From Xylogone sp. PMI_703 (lineage: Eukaryota > Ascomycota > Leotiomycetes), in NCBI GenBank assembly GCA_021399445.1, contig JAJTUQ010000005.1:1674001-1738000 (forward strand): a stretch of 64,000 nt of DNA, written 5' to 3'. The notes beneath the pieces were generated by a model that saw nothing but the letters and a program-made list of their open reading frames with translations, was not told the DNA's origin and did not search any database. Made by a program: the position numbers and the translations under genes. Below, piece by piece: positions 48,599-60,678 of the stretch (positions are counted from its first letter, which is position 1; the number at the start of each line of letters is the position of its first letter).

Positions 48599-50862
48599 AT
48601 GTCGTTACGCAAGTTGCGTCCCTCAATTGGGGACAACAGTTCTTCAACCGCAAATCCCAGCATGTCCGTACCCGATTCTAGTGGATCCAGCTCTACCACT
48701 CCTACTGGTCCACGCCGCAGTCATGGCGAGAAGGATAGTGAAGCACAGGGAACCAACTCTAAACGGCGGAGAGTCCCAGACTCTGTCACTCGGAATGCAT
48801 GCCTCAACTGCAAGAAAGCAAGGGCAAAGGTATGAAGACATTAGTGAAATTGATTTTTTTTTAGCAAGCAACCATCCCATCATGAGCACCATCTATCCTT
48901 ACCGTCGTGGTAACTTATCAGCCAAAGTGGAAACCTGTATCGCTAACTGGACGTAGTGTGATGGCAAGAAACCGTGTAAAAGATGCGCAGCACGGGCAGA
49001 ATCTTCAGAATGCGTCTATGAAGTCCATATAAAGCATGCGAAAGAGGAATTGATCAGGCAGATCAAAGAGCTCAAATCCAAAGATGCCCCCATGGAACAA
49101 ATACTCCAATCACTGTCAGCAGATAATAAGGCTTCTGAAATAATTGATCGTCTTAAACAAGGAGAGTCATATGAGAACATTGCTGATTGGCTTGGCCGAG
49201 CTCCAAAGACCAGCGAAGAGACCTCACCAGGGAGCTCATTAGCACCTACATTTGAACGGGATTCCTCTGACCACGGTATGACTGGACTTATTTCGGCTGT
49301 GCCTAATTGGACACCTGTGATATCTGATACCTCGGTGCTGGATCATCTTTTCCAGTTATACTTTGCATGGGTTCACCCTGTGCACACACTATTCAGCGAA
49401 GGTCACTTTGTCGACAGCTACAAGAATCAGTCGAATCTTTATTGCTCTTCTGTCTTGGTGAACGCCATTTGCGCCATGGCTTGCCACTTACACTCAGTGT
49501 CAGAAACTGATGATACTGACTATGAACAACTGGAGGCGGATTTCACCGATGCTGTGCGCATGCAAATTGATCCCCAGGACAAGAACATAACCACAACACA
49601 GGCACTGGCTGTGATGTTTTTGTTAGACTGTGCCCGAGCCAAGTGTCTCCGAGGGTCCTTCTATTTGGAGCTGGCGAAGAAGCACCTAACAAATATCGAC
49701 GAAGTGAGCACAGAGGGGTTTCTAACCGTTTTGAAGGAAACCGCTCGTGGTATCCGTAGTCTTAGTGTGTAAGTAACCACGAGCCTTTATCTTTCCTTGT
49801 TCAGCACTTAACAGATGCAGTGAGTGGGCGCAAATCACTTTCCAGGACCCGGGAGTGGTTAGTTTTGAGCCTTTGGGATTTGTAGGCGAGCTAGATCAAA
49901 GGCTCGATAAAGCTAGCTGGTATTTCTATCGTTATACAAATGAGAAGTGTTCGTCCTGGCCAGGATTCCTGGCGACGACAAATCGAGAAAAGTCAAAATT
50001 GGTTGAGATAATATATGATGTGCTCAGGCTCATGTATAATGAGCAAGGGGGAGCGCAAATTACTGCTCAGAGAATGTTGCAACTCTACGGTAGGTTGATT
50101 ATCTGGCACGAGCAGCTTCCAGAGGCGATAGCGAATATCGAGTTCAACACTCTGCCACATGCACTCTCACTACAGTAAGAATTCCAGCCTCCCTTGAAGT
50201 ATTTGCATGGTAATTGACAGCACAGGATCCTATATTCCACGTCCATGGTCCTTCTTCTCCGTCCCTTGTTGGAATTCAAAGAATTGCCATCTCGCATAGT
50301 AGAGGAGGTTGTACGGAATCACGCACAAAAGGGCCTTTCTCTTCTCGAGGAACAGTATCACTCGCGGTATACCTACCGCTACCAGCCTGTATTACAGATG
50401 TTCTCAATCCTCCACCTTTGTGATACGATCGCTCGATATTTTCCAAACCGTGTCGACGGAACCAGCAGAGACGGGACGGAAGTTATCATGTGTGGAATTG
50501 AAGCTTTAACACAATCAAAAATAGGATTCACTGTCGCTGGACCACTGCAAGAAATGCTCGGAAGAACTGCTGTCGAGTGCGCGATTCCTTTGCCTCGAAG
50601 ACTGGATGAATTAATGCCATCGCGGCTCATGGGGCAGGCATATGGTTTGGACGACATGCTGGATGCCTGTTGCAGACCTACATATATTCAACCGAGTGTC
50701 AAGATCATCAATAGATTCCACTCCCAGTTTTCGACTAACTGGGCTTCTGAAGCCGACTCGTACGGGTTCACAGTATTCACAGCTGAAGGATCGAATATTC
50801 GGAGAAGCGGGTTGGGAGCACAGCGTCTGCTCAATATTAGGAACCTATTAAACTCCGATTAG
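48599..50862 (+). CDS. Zn2Cys6 fungal transcription factor
   Basis: Four exons, 48599..48829, 48957..49768, 49821..50174, 50226..50862, 677 aa, GT-AG. A 6-nt ambiguity exists at the third acceptor. The binuclear cluster is split by intron 1: C68, C71 | C78, C84, C87, C96, spacing CX2CX6CX5CX2CX8C, the Gal4-type pattern. A basic region KRRR precedes it. The middle-homology region (about 155-480) includes WTPVISDTSVLDHLFQLYF and FVDSYKNQSNLYCSSVL, as in fungal-specific regulators (Fungal_trans type). It is probably a nuclear regulator of a catabolic or stress pathway; its target cannot be read from sequence. The nearest other gene is an MFS transporter across a repeat-rich gap. Confidence 0.93.
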
Positions 50863-52225
50863 ATGATCTAAGGTACGTCACGATGTGCGGAAGCATGAAG
50901 CTATGTGACTGGATTTTTTTGAACTCTTTTAAGACTTGCGACCTGTCAACTGAATTGGTTGCAGCTCTGGCGACAGCTCGTGCGATTTCGGGGTTTGGAA
51001 AGGCCTTTCAAAGACCTTCCATCGAGATGGGTCACAGAATTCCCTAATCATTTCGCGCGTCTCTAGAATTGTTGTTGCTCTTTGTTAGCCAGCCTTTGCT
51101 AATGGCAGAGGCCACGCTTTGTATCTCGAAAGGGGTCGCGAGTCTAATTGCTAGACTGAAAACGCGACTCTGAAATCGTCGTGATCTTGTCCGCAACGAC
51201 ATACTTGGCACTTGGGTAGAATGAGGGAGAATGTGAAATATATATTTCATTTTGAGACATGCATCGCTCGCATTCGTTGATGAGAAGAGGAGTTCATGGC
51301 GTTGTGAGAAGATTCAGGAGATGTCTACAATTGATTCGAAATTGGAACACGACGAAATATTCCCTGCCTGTCTTTCCACAACGATAGTATGGCACCTATG
51401 AGAAACTTTCAACACTCAGAGAATGATTGGGGATGATAGAAGGGTCAAGATATGCAGCGTGGAGATGGATTTGGTTCTTTTGGGACCGAAAGGTACCTGG
51501 TTCAAGAAGTTGCATCGAAGAGGAAGTGCCAATATTTCGCAAATCCGAATTGAACAACGCAAGGAAATCTCTTCGGGTTATTTTCCGGTCCATGTAGATG
51601 AATATGTCTTCGCGGTGTATCCAAACTCGCCCCAGCAGTCCTCGATTCGTACGAGGGCATCGGCGGAGTATCGCTTCTATCTTATGACCAATAGTGGCGA
51701 AAGAAGATTCGATTTATCTAGCATCTTCCTGAAAGAATACGCATCATCAGGGAACTAGAAAAAGGTGATCAGGGTGACTGTATTTGTGTGGTATAAAAGC
51801 AATCTTGGAAGAACCTGCTTGTTAGAGTGATGGACGCTCTTAGCCTGAGTGCGGAGCTTCCTCCGCCGACATGTTATTGGTCCATCCAATATTCAAGCCA
51901 CGTGATAGACCACGTTTGGTCGATTTTGTATAAGAAACGGGTTATGAAGTATTGGAATATATACGTGGTATTACGAAACCAATTAAACGCGCATCTTTTC
52001 CCTTGCATTTCGGTGATATGCCATATTGTCGTAAGCGTCTAATGAAGTATATAGTCTACACTCCCATTTGCTAATCTGTGCTCGTCTCGCGATACAATAT
52101 GGTTCAGTACTTTGCTGGTCACGTTCTTTGGATATCGAGTAGACGATGAATTACTCGGCGTAGACAAGATTTCGTAGCTTAGACTTATAAAAGATGCGAA
52201 TATTTGTTCTACCCTACATGTACGC
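50863..52225. other. Intergenic downstream of Zn2Cys6 gene
   Basis: A 111-codon frame at 51423-51758 (+) has no recognised domain. Otherwise nothing is supported before the inverted-repeat element. Confidence 0.4.
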
Positions 52226-52835
52226 TGGCATACCAAGTTGTAGGGATGCGCCAGTCTAAGCGAAACTATCAAATCGACATTTTGAAATTTTGACGATTTG
52301 ACGTTTTGAAGAATTGAACTACCTCAAAACTCAACAATCAGAGTTGATATTAATTGACTTATTGATTATATGATTAATTATTACTTAATAAAAACATATA
52401 GAATATAGTAAACTCATCTAAAAAGCCAACAGCCGCAGGTCGTTGGCGTGTACTACTACAGTAAAGCCTCGCTTCAATCGCTCCATCACTATTTAGTTAA
52501 AAGCTAATAGCTAAAGAGTATAACTGTATAGTTGAAATGGCCATTTCTCGACCAATAGAAACATCCGCAATGTTTTCAATACTATATAGATAGTGTACTG
52601 TATGGGCTGTGTACTCAAGCTAGTAACCTCAAATAGGCCGCTGGCTCGAATTGTATAGTCTTAGAATCTTACTGGATATCTATTAATTGATAATTATACG
52701 TCAACGAGTATAAATAAGTTACTATTGTTGAGTTTGAGGTGGTTCAATTCTTCAAAACGTCAAATCGTCAAAATTTCAAAATGTCGATTTGATGGTTTCG
52801 CTTAGACTAGCGTATCCCTACAACTTGGTATGCCA
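52226..52835. mobile_element. MITE-like inverted-repeat element, about 610 bp
   Basis: Arms at 52226-52337 and 52725-52835 are near-perfect inverted repeats of about 111 bp, beginning TGGCATACCAAG. They differ by four transitions and one A indel; each transition is CpA/TpA or TpG/TpA, the RIP pattern. The AT-rich centre of about 390 bp has no transposase. No target-site duplication is obvious. Interpreted as a non-autonomous foldback/MITE element. Confidence 0.8.
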
Positions 52836-52986
52836 TACAACCTGGCGCATTAGGCAATGGGCCGCTATATGCACTAGATATTTGACTATCTACCACATTT
52901 TGAGTTCCTATCAACAATTTTATTTCGATAACATAATTGTATTAGTCGACGGATATGTAACTTTAAAAGAGTATAAATCATAACGT

Positions 52987-53729
52987 GTTCTAGCCCGTAG
53001 GCCAATATTGGCCATTAGCTAATGGGCCGGACGCTTATTAGCCAAATGGTCCGGCCCATAGCCCAATATTTTTCATTTGCGTATGGGCCGACCCATAGGG
53101 TAATGCAGCTCAAATAACAGTCTTAACAATTTGAATAGACACTTCCATGTTTGAGTATTCTGCTACTTATTTGAGTTTCAGCTAAAAGCGCTTACCGTTT
53201 ACTTATATCAGAATAGCTCCCATCGGTTGTTGCGCAAACCACTCTTCTTCATCAAAACCTCGAATGTTATATATCTGTACAATATAACTAATGTGACGTT
53301 CTAGTATGGTATAAATCCACTAGTACTTCAAAGTCGCGAATGTCAGTTATACAAGTGTGAGAAGTCTGTCAGTCTCAGGCCCTACGAGCTTCGCTTACAG
53401 TTCTAAAGCCCTGTAACACGCTAAAAGGAGCCGGTGGTTGCAAGACATTCTGATGCAGTACAGCAGATGTTAAAGTTTCGTGTATAAGCTTTGAACCTAT
53501 AAATGTATAAAAGGTATTCACAAGTTAAACGTTCAAACTGCTTCATGGGCTATTTGAGCTGTATTCACCTATAGGCCGGCCTATAAATGCAAAATACTGA
53601 GCTATGGGCCGGACCATTGGCTAAGCGTCCGGCCCACTAGCTAATGGTACGGCTGAATTGCTGTCGTTGTGGCGTGAGTGGCACCCGGACCAGCCGTAAA
53701 TGGCCAATATTGGCTTATGGGCCCAGAAC
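52987..53729. mobile_element. Second MITE-like inverted-repeat element, about 745 bp
   Basis: Arms at 52987-53116 and 53551-53729 are inverted copies rich in GGGCCGG and CCAATATTGGCC blocks. They are more diverged than the first element and the right arm carries a 51-bp insertion. Ends read GTTCT...AGAAC. The centre of about 430 bp has no coding capacity. No clear target-site duplication. Confidence 0.75.
53648..53698. mobile_element. 51-bp nested mini-insertion with 8-bp inverted ends
   Basis: Ends TACGGCTG and CAGCCGTA are inverted repeats, and the insert is flanked by a direct AATGG on both sides (53643-53647 and 53699-53703). The other arm of the host element lacks it. This is the structure of a tiny transposed hairpin, or a duplication-flanked insertion. 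Confidence 0.65.
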
Positions 53730-54042
53730 AAATGGCTCCACGATCATGGTAAGGCTAAAATGTACACGACCTCTCTCTAACTCCCGCTAGGCCGAAAACT
53801 ACAACTAAACATTACATGATTTGAAAGCTTGAAATCTCTTTGATTTATTATTACCCAAATTGTAAAACAAAATTTGTTGATAAAATGCTCAAAAGTGGAA
53901 GATAGGCGAAATATTGGTGTATGGGGCAGAACATATTCATCTTAACGTGACTAAACGCCTTTCCACAAAGAACCTCCTACTCCCCCTATTCCGAGGTTAA
54001 CCCCACCTCTTACCGGCCAAATTTAACGCTAGAGACTACGCA
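53730..54042. other. Spacer between the repeats and the MFS gene
   Basis: AT-rich; no gene seen. It holds the 3' flank of the MFS gene. Confidence 0.4.
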
Positions 54043-55873
54043 TCACACATCCATGTAGCTATTATTAGTCTTCCATTTTGCCAGTTCCCATTCGTCTTCA
54101 ACTCTCTGCCTCTTACTTTCACCCCAATTCAAAATCCTCTCATCCAACCTTCGGACAACTTCCCCCCTAGTCCATAATAATGCTAGAATGCTTGACCCAA
54201 CGACGATTTGTGATACTGTGACGGCAATTACGGTTATTTTTAGCCCTGTTGCCATGTCCTCTTTTGGAGAAATCCACGTTGGGACGGCAATTATGAACAT
54301 TCCTGCTAGAAATGTCTGAAGGGTGGTGTATGATGTCGTAAAATTGGGCTCGGTATATAATGATGTAGATGGTTGTGATGATGAGTGGGGCGTGCAAATA
54401 GCATCCAGGTATTTTGTTGCGTAGTATGTCATACTCGTAGTACCCGAGACTAGGATTCCGACCAAGAGGGATATAACTCGGAGGGAGATAGTGTATTTAT
54501 TGCTGGAGAGTTTCACGGCTGTGTATATTCCAAAAGAAAGCAATCCTGCCATTGAAATAACTGTGCCTGGTATTGTTCCTCCTAATGAATGTATCGGGTT
54601 GATGATAGTAACAGTTCTTGGAGAGCTGTTCCGTATGCGTGCTATTAGACAAGAGGAGGCATAGGACACAATGGAGAAGGCTACTGGGAGTATGAAGAGA
54701 TAGCCAATTCTCTCAGGGAAAAGGAAGACTGGTGATCCCGAAAATATGAGAGATAGGCTAAATATTAGTCCTTGAGTCCCAGCAACAAATGAAGCTGTTA
54801 GGAAGACAGTTAATAATACGCTTGGGGCCGCCATGGAACGAATAGGTGCTATATAAGAAACCGTCTTCGATTGGTTTTTATATGGCATTGGACGGAAGCT
54901 ATGAAAGAACGATCCAAATTTAGAGCGGGGAGGTGCGGATGCTGAAATAGTGGTCGAAAGTCCGGGTCTCTTTTCGATTGAATCTCGCTTGAGCGAGCGG
55001 TCGAAGTGAGTTTCGGGGGTACAAAGTATGAGAAGGATCACGGATACCGCTTGGATGATGCTAATAACCATGAGTACGCGGTGGATTCCACCAGCTGACT
55101 GGGAGATGGATCCGACGAGCGCGGGGGATCCAAGACTGAAAAGGAGAACAATTATATTGTAGATCCTGTTGCGGGCCGGTCTTTGATGAGTCTATTATCT
55201 ATTCAGCTTATTTTCATAGTAGCTCTATGCATATATTGGATACTTACAAAGAACATATCACTGATAGATGCTAGTAGTAGCGAATCAAAGACTGCCCATC
55301 CAAGTCCCTGGACCACTCTCGAGAGCATGAACTGTGAGTAGTTCTGTAGGGCGTTCATATTCCAGACCGTCCCTCCAAGCATCATGAACGATGAGACCAA
55401 ATAGATGGGACGTTTTCCAAACCTCTCAGCCACTATGATGCATATTAACCCAGCACAAGCTGAAATAATGAATGGAAGTCCCGTCAAAGCGGCGGCAGCC
55501 GTGTACGTGACATTGCACTGAGTTGCGATGACTGCATTTGATGTGACGAAGATATTCTTAAGAACTGCCACCACGGCAGTGGAAAGACAGAGTGAAGAGA
55601 AAGCCAGATCCTTTTTCCACTTTGGCCAGTTCTAGGATAAAAATTAGCCTAGGTTCCAAACCTAGCTCTACCATATCTTACAAGAGGATCTAAAGGAGAC
55701 TCGCTCGGTCGAGGCAGCATCCCTGCCATTCCTTTTGCTTTCTCACTCCCATTGCTTCTTGATCTCACAAGTATTGGCTCTTTTGGTAATTCTTTATCTC
55801 TCAAACTCTTGCTCGACGATTTCGAACCACTTTTAGCATGTGTCGGGAGCGGTTTCTCTAGTGGACCAGCCAT
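54043..55873 (-). CDS. Major facilitator superfamily transporter
   Basis: Three exons, complement(54043..55191, 55248..55631, 55682..55873), 574 aa, all phase 0. The cytosolic N-terminus (about 70 aa) is Lys/Ser-rich. About twelve membrane helices follow. Motifs: the RFGKRP loop between helices 2 and 3 (AERFGKRPIYL, MFS motif A-like) and the VVQGLGWAVFDSLLLASISDMFF helix-4/5 segment of fungal drug/polyamine-type MFS. A large central cytosolic loop (about 270-310) and the C-terminal tail (KRQRVEDEWELAKW) are charged. Substrate cannot be assigned; a multidrug, polyamine or metabolite exporter is possible. Confidence 0.9.
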
Positions 55874-56899
55874 TATTATCCCTCATTAAAACGCCTTGCA
55901 CCCGGAAACCGGAAATCTTGAATAAAAAGGAACAATGGAAAAAATTGTGATACCAGACCACAATGTAAAAGTAAAATGGGCAAAGAAAGAGCGAAAAAGA
56001 ATAGAATCTTGCAATCTCCCCAACACTAGATGGTCGCACACGCCGTAAAACAACAACAAAACAACGGAACTAGAAGAGTGAGGAGAACAGAAATCATATA
56101 CCTGCCACGATCAAAGTCTGTTAAGCCAAGACAAACTTATATCACAGGAATCACTGGGAAACCCCTCCCAAGAAGCATAAGGACGAGCCATATCTTTTAC
56201 CATTGTTATTAGTTAGCCGACCTCATACAAAGGGAGTTGTCGCATGACAATGGGATTAGTGCCGTACCATTCTGCGTGAAAACTCACCGTTAGAGTAGAT
56301 GCCCCATAATTTAAGGGCTGTTGGATTAATTGGAGGCGTTACAGGTTCGCATGATGACTGTGGTGACTGATCGCTGTGACAGATTAGGTTGAAACACGGG
56401 CTGGGGGTTACAGAGTCCTTTTCTTGTTCCCTCTTTTATGCTAGGGTGCCTTCTGAAACCGCAGGGCATTGATCAATGCGCTGAATTAGGAGAGCAACTG
56501 GTCCAATCACTGTCATGGAAATTTCTATTTTTCATTTTCCCATGTTTATTTCTTGTTACTAATGACCCCTGTGCTACTTGTCTTTCTGGGGTCCCGCATA
56601 TGTTAAGGTCTAGATTGGCACAGTGCTCCAGAGATCAGACCTCCCCTTTCTACCATCCTGGAAGAGGACGGGCACAGCGACAAACCAAGAATGCCTATCA
56701 GAAGTCAAATACATACTGGGCCATGTTACTCATCAATGCTCATACTAATGGAACGAACAACAATACAAGATGAGCGATCTTCTTGCACAATGCTATGCCG
56801 CCTGCAGTCCCTAACTTCCAAACGAGTTAAAAACATCCACATCGCCAATGTGGATTCATCGCGACGGTATGAGTTATGTGGCTTGAAACCCGTGATAAA
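55874..56899. other. Intergenic between MFS and oligopeptidase
   Basis: About 1 kb holding the MFS promoter and the oligopeptidase 3' flank. Only short frames; no gene supported. Confidence 0.45.
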
Positions 56900-59350
56900 C
56901 TATCTGGCTTCCAATCCCAAGTCTTCATAGAAGGCTTGTGTACTTGGTGGACGTCCTAAGAAGGTTTCTAGGGTCTTCATCTCGTCTTGGCTGCCACCTT
57001 TCTCCAGTACCATATGTCTATATCTGCGCCCCTCCTTGCCATCCATGGGATCTTTCTTAAAGACAGTGTAGAACATGTCGGTGGAGTAGACCTGGGATGA
57101 GAGGTAACCGTAGTAACCAGCATCGTAACCACCGATTAAATGACCAAAAGTAGCTTGGCCATTGCCCCAGCTGCTGTGTAGGGTTAGCAATTATTATTAC
57201 TCAGGAATAAGTTATGGAGACATACCTCGGGAGGCCTAGTGCCTCAGGACCCTTAATGCCTGAGATCTGCGTCCTGAGATCGTTGTATAACTCGGAGAGT
57301 TTGAAATTCTCAGCTTCCTCATGAGTCTTCGGTGTATGGACAGTCATATCGTAGATACCGAAGTGTAATTGACGGAGATTGAAAAGCGCATCATTGACAT
57401 GCTTGACGCTGATCTGCTTTTCGATAAGATCATCGGGTATCTTCTCACCGGTAAGGTAGTGATTGCTCAAAGCTTTTAGTTGGGATGGTGTCCAACACCA
57501 GTTCTCCAACATCTGAGATGGCGCCTCAACAAAGTCTCGGACGACAGATGTCCCGTGGAATCGTGAATACTTGGTGCGTCCTGCAAGATCATGAATGCCG
57601 TGGCCTAATTCATGGAAAAGGGTGACGACTTCATCATGCTTTAGCAGCGAGGGTTTCTTTTCGGTCGGCTTGGAGAAATTGCAGACCAATGCCGTTGCCG
57701 GGTATCTTCGTGTGCCGTTGGGATACAAAAAGCCGGGTTGCAATGAGAAATTAGCCGCATGACCATACTTGCCAGGACGCGGATGAAGATCTAAGTAGAG
57801 GTAGCCAACGAATCCGCCACCTTCTCCTTCATCATCCCATACACTGAACACTTTGACATCTTCATGCCAGGCAATGTCTTCACCTTTCCCAGTTTCTAAA
57901 AATAACAGACATCAGCCCTTCTTGAACATGGATATACGAAATACATTTCTTACCAGAGATCTTCGTTCTGTTCTCTCCAACAACTTCAACGAAGACAAAA
58001 CCAAAGAGCTCTTCGAATATACCAAGCATGCCTTCAATCGTAGACTGAAGTGGAAAGTACTCTGCAATCTTTTGCTCATCAATTGAATGCTCTTTCTCGA
58101 TCATCATCCGGTTATAGAATCGGGTATCCCAAAGATAGTAGTTGCCATCATCGGTAGTTTCGAGGCCTCTGGACTTTAAATCTTCTTTCTTGAGTTCTAA
58201 GAGATGAGCCATCTCCTTTTGACCACCAGGAGCCAGTTGGACCCTTAAATCACCAAGGAAGTCATTGACAGTTTTTGGAGTCTTGGCCATTTTGTCTTCA
58301 ATTCTGAAGGAAGCATGGTCTGGGTAACCAAGTAGTCTAGCTGCTTCATCACGGAGGATAATAGCTTCTCTAAATAGTGGGACATTTTGATTGACCTAGA
58401 CGGTTTAGCCAGTGGATCATTATGGCAGCTGTAGCTCTCTGTAGGGGATCGAATGGCCTTACCTTGTTTTCGTTATCAATGAAGACCTTCTTCCGGACCT
58501 CTGCGTTCTTTGCAAACTTGAGAAGCGGGAATAAATCAGGATACTTAAACGTAAATCTGTATTTCCCCTCGTTCTCTCCCACACCTTTTTCAAACCCATC
58601 AATCACATCTTGGGGAACACCAGCCAGCTCCTCTAATGTAAACCAGATGCAACCGTTCTCTTCATTCAAATTCTTCTGGAATTCGATTTGGATCTGACTC
58701 AACCGCTTCTTGATCTCCTTGAAACGGTCCCGTTGTGGCCCAGCAGGCAGTCCCAATCCGTTTCTGATATATGACTTGCGCTCCTTCTCAAGCAAACGCT
58801 GAGACTCTGGGTCGAGATCTAGCTTCTTCTGATAAGCAGCATCGACAAGCTTGAAGATGTCCTCGCGCATTTGAGCTTCGATGGCGAATTCATCCATGAT
58901 CTCCTCAGCCTTGGATGACGCATCGCGGAGCTGCTGGTCACCTGAGACGGCCTGATAGAACCCAATGATACGAGTGTGCAAGGCGCTCTTGTCTTCGTCT
59001 TGCTGCATTGGGAGAAGCACATTTTCGAAGGTAGCTGTCTCGGGAGTAACTTCAGCCGCGATCTTATCTAGAAGCGCCCGGTTTCGATCACATATGGCCT
59101 TGGCATCATCGAGCAGAGAGGCTGGCGTAGCTGTGAAGCTGGGTGGTGCCTGCGGGGGCTTCTGGAACAGCTTCATAGCTATGGTGCCTGTGGTGACTGT
59201 TCTTGAAGCTCCGGTAGCGGAAGGATATGGTCGTATGTACGCAGCCGGGCGTACCTGATGTAACTGGTTGAGTAGAGAGCCCAGTCTCGGGGTGATGCGG
59301 AGGGAAGCCAGAATGGCAGAGGTTACTACGAAGGTAACAATCAGAATCAC
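56900..59350 (-). CDS. PRD1: Saccharolysin/thimet-type oligopeptidase (M3 family)
   Basis: Four exons, complement(56900..57173, 57226..57895, 57954..58395, 58463..59350), 757 aa from the first ATG; the last acceptor may be 3 nt later. M3 zinc peptidases cut short peptides in cytosol and mitochondria. The zinc site is intact: H538-E539-L-G-H542 in LFHELGHG and the third ligand E567 in RDFVEAPSQ. GGYDAGYYGYL and the C-terminal YEDLGLEAR are also family features. The first 58 residues begin with a hydrophobic stretch (ILIVTFVVTSAILASL) followed by basic residues, possibly a mitochondrial or membrane signal. An alternative ATG at 59176 (MKLFQKPP) gives a 699-aa form close to yeast Prd1 (712 aa). 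Confidence 0.95.
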
Positions 59351-59713
59351 GACAAGACGGATTTGAGCGAGAAGTGCCAGGGTTGATGTTTGGTTGTAGG
59401 GGATCGTGGATGCTTAGCAGTATTAGGAAGGTGGGTTCAATCGCTACACTTGTGATGCTGGGACTCGTAAAGCAGAGGGGTGTAACAAGGCCGCATTTCG
59501 GCCCGGTCCGCAGGGATTTAGATATGGGATTCTCGCCAGGCCAGCCCTCAGCCTCACACCTCCAATCTTGTACACGAGGCTGGATGCCGAGGCTGTTAAT
59601 CGTTACATAGATATCACTAAGGGGTGACTTTCGACCAACAACTAGACGCCAAATGTTTTTATTATAGCGAAAGCTCGCATCGACGCTACGAAAAGAATCA
59701 CTTACCCCTCATC
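59351..59713. other. Divergent promoter, oligopeptidase and STEEP1-like
   Basis: 363 nt between start codons. No gene inside. Confidence 0.45.
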
Positions 59714-60337
59714 ATGGCAACAGCCCCGCCAAAAGTCTATACCTACCACTGCCTCTGCTCCTCCCTCCTCCTCACGAGCACGCATACACTCACTTCTCTT
59801 CCCCGGCGCTTGGGTGTTGACAAAGCTATTATCATCCCTCTTCCAGCCAAGCCACCGGTGCTCACTACCGATGAACCTAGACCTTCCTCTCCCTCTCGTT
59901 CGCCAACACCGTCCAATCCTGCTGAAGGAGAAGAAGGAACAGAAGAAGAACGAAACAATGCCAATCCAATCCAAGACATTCCGAAAGACCTCCCACCCTC
60001 CGGCTTCAGTATGCCGTTACATATGAGAGCAGATAAGAAACCGACAGTGATCCGTCGCGAAGATGGCTTTGAGAGAAGACTCTTATGGAGATGTGGGAGG
60101 TGTAAGTTAGTAGTGGGGTATCAGATTGCTTCTGAAGGCACTGCCACAGAAGCAATGGATGTGGATAGTGGTGCGAATGGAAAATCGGAAGGTGACCAGG
60201 GAGATGAAGAGACCGATTTGAAAGTTCTATATCTACTTCCAGGAGGATTGATGAGTACAGAAGCTATGACGAAGAAGGATTTACGAATAGAAGATGCAGA
60301 TGTGGGGATTCTGAACGGTGTGCCCGCTTGGGAATAA
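59714..60337 (+). CDS. STEEP1/UPF0428 family protein
   Basis: Single exon, 207 aa, start at ATG 59714 (MATAPPKV). The STEEP1 (CXorf56) core is recognisable: YTYHCLCSSLLLTS near the N-terminus, and the later FERRLLWRCGRCKLVVGYQ, with two CxC/CxxC Cys pairs (C15-C17 and the pair in WRCGRC). Between them lies a Pro/Ser- and Glu-rich disordered loop (about 50-105), longer than in animals. Human STEEP1 helps STING leave the ER and is also found with the spliceosome. Fungi lack STING, so the family must have an older function here. Confidence 0.88.
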   Translation: MATAPPKVYTYHCLCSSLLLTSTHTLTSLPRRLGVDKAIIIPLPAKPPVLTTDEPRPSSPSRSPTPSNPAEGEEGTEEERNNANPIQDIPKDLPPSGFSMPLHMRADKKPTVIRREDGFERRLLWRCGRCKLVVGYQIASEGTATEAMDVDSGANGKSEGDQGDEETDLKVLYLLPGGLMSTEAMTKKDLRIEDADVGILNGVPAWE

Positions 60338-60678
60338 GGCTATCGTCTTTGAACGCTTATTTATAGAGTATATTTCTTTACCTGTATCATTGCGGCGCAT
60401 ATGTATCAACTTTTTTTTACTTGTGCGGTTCCTGCTGAAGGGCGGCCTTGAATTTGTACGCACTGGGTTAGATATCAGAGAAAATTTGTAAAATGGGTTT
60501 CAAGCAGCTAGCATTTTCATATTGTTTTGCTACTATATCCACATCAATGCATAAAGGTCCAAACCCATCACAACGCCTACCCAGCCGGTTCCCACCGTCC
60601 TATTCGTATCATGCATCTTTTCTACACTGTAAAATCTCGGAAACCATCCATCCTCCACTGTAAAGTTGGCTTTAACGC
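60338..60678. other. Convergent 3' region, STEEP1-like and myosin light chain
   Basis: 341 nt; nothing beyond 3' flanks. Confidence 0.45.

Noticed and set aside
51423..51758. 111-codon frame downstream of the Zn2Cys6 gene
   Set aside because: No recognised domain or conservation evidence; mentioned only as intergenic content.
52039..52983. Two frames sharing the peptide VSLRLA(H/Y)PYNLVC
   Set aside because: They are the same inverted-repeat arm read on opposite strands, not a protein family.
48599..55873. Zn2Cys6 regulator plus MFS transporter as a secondary-metabolite cluster
   Set aside because: No backbone synthase (PKS, NRPS, terpene) is in the window, and the two genes are separated by 3.2 kb of repeats.
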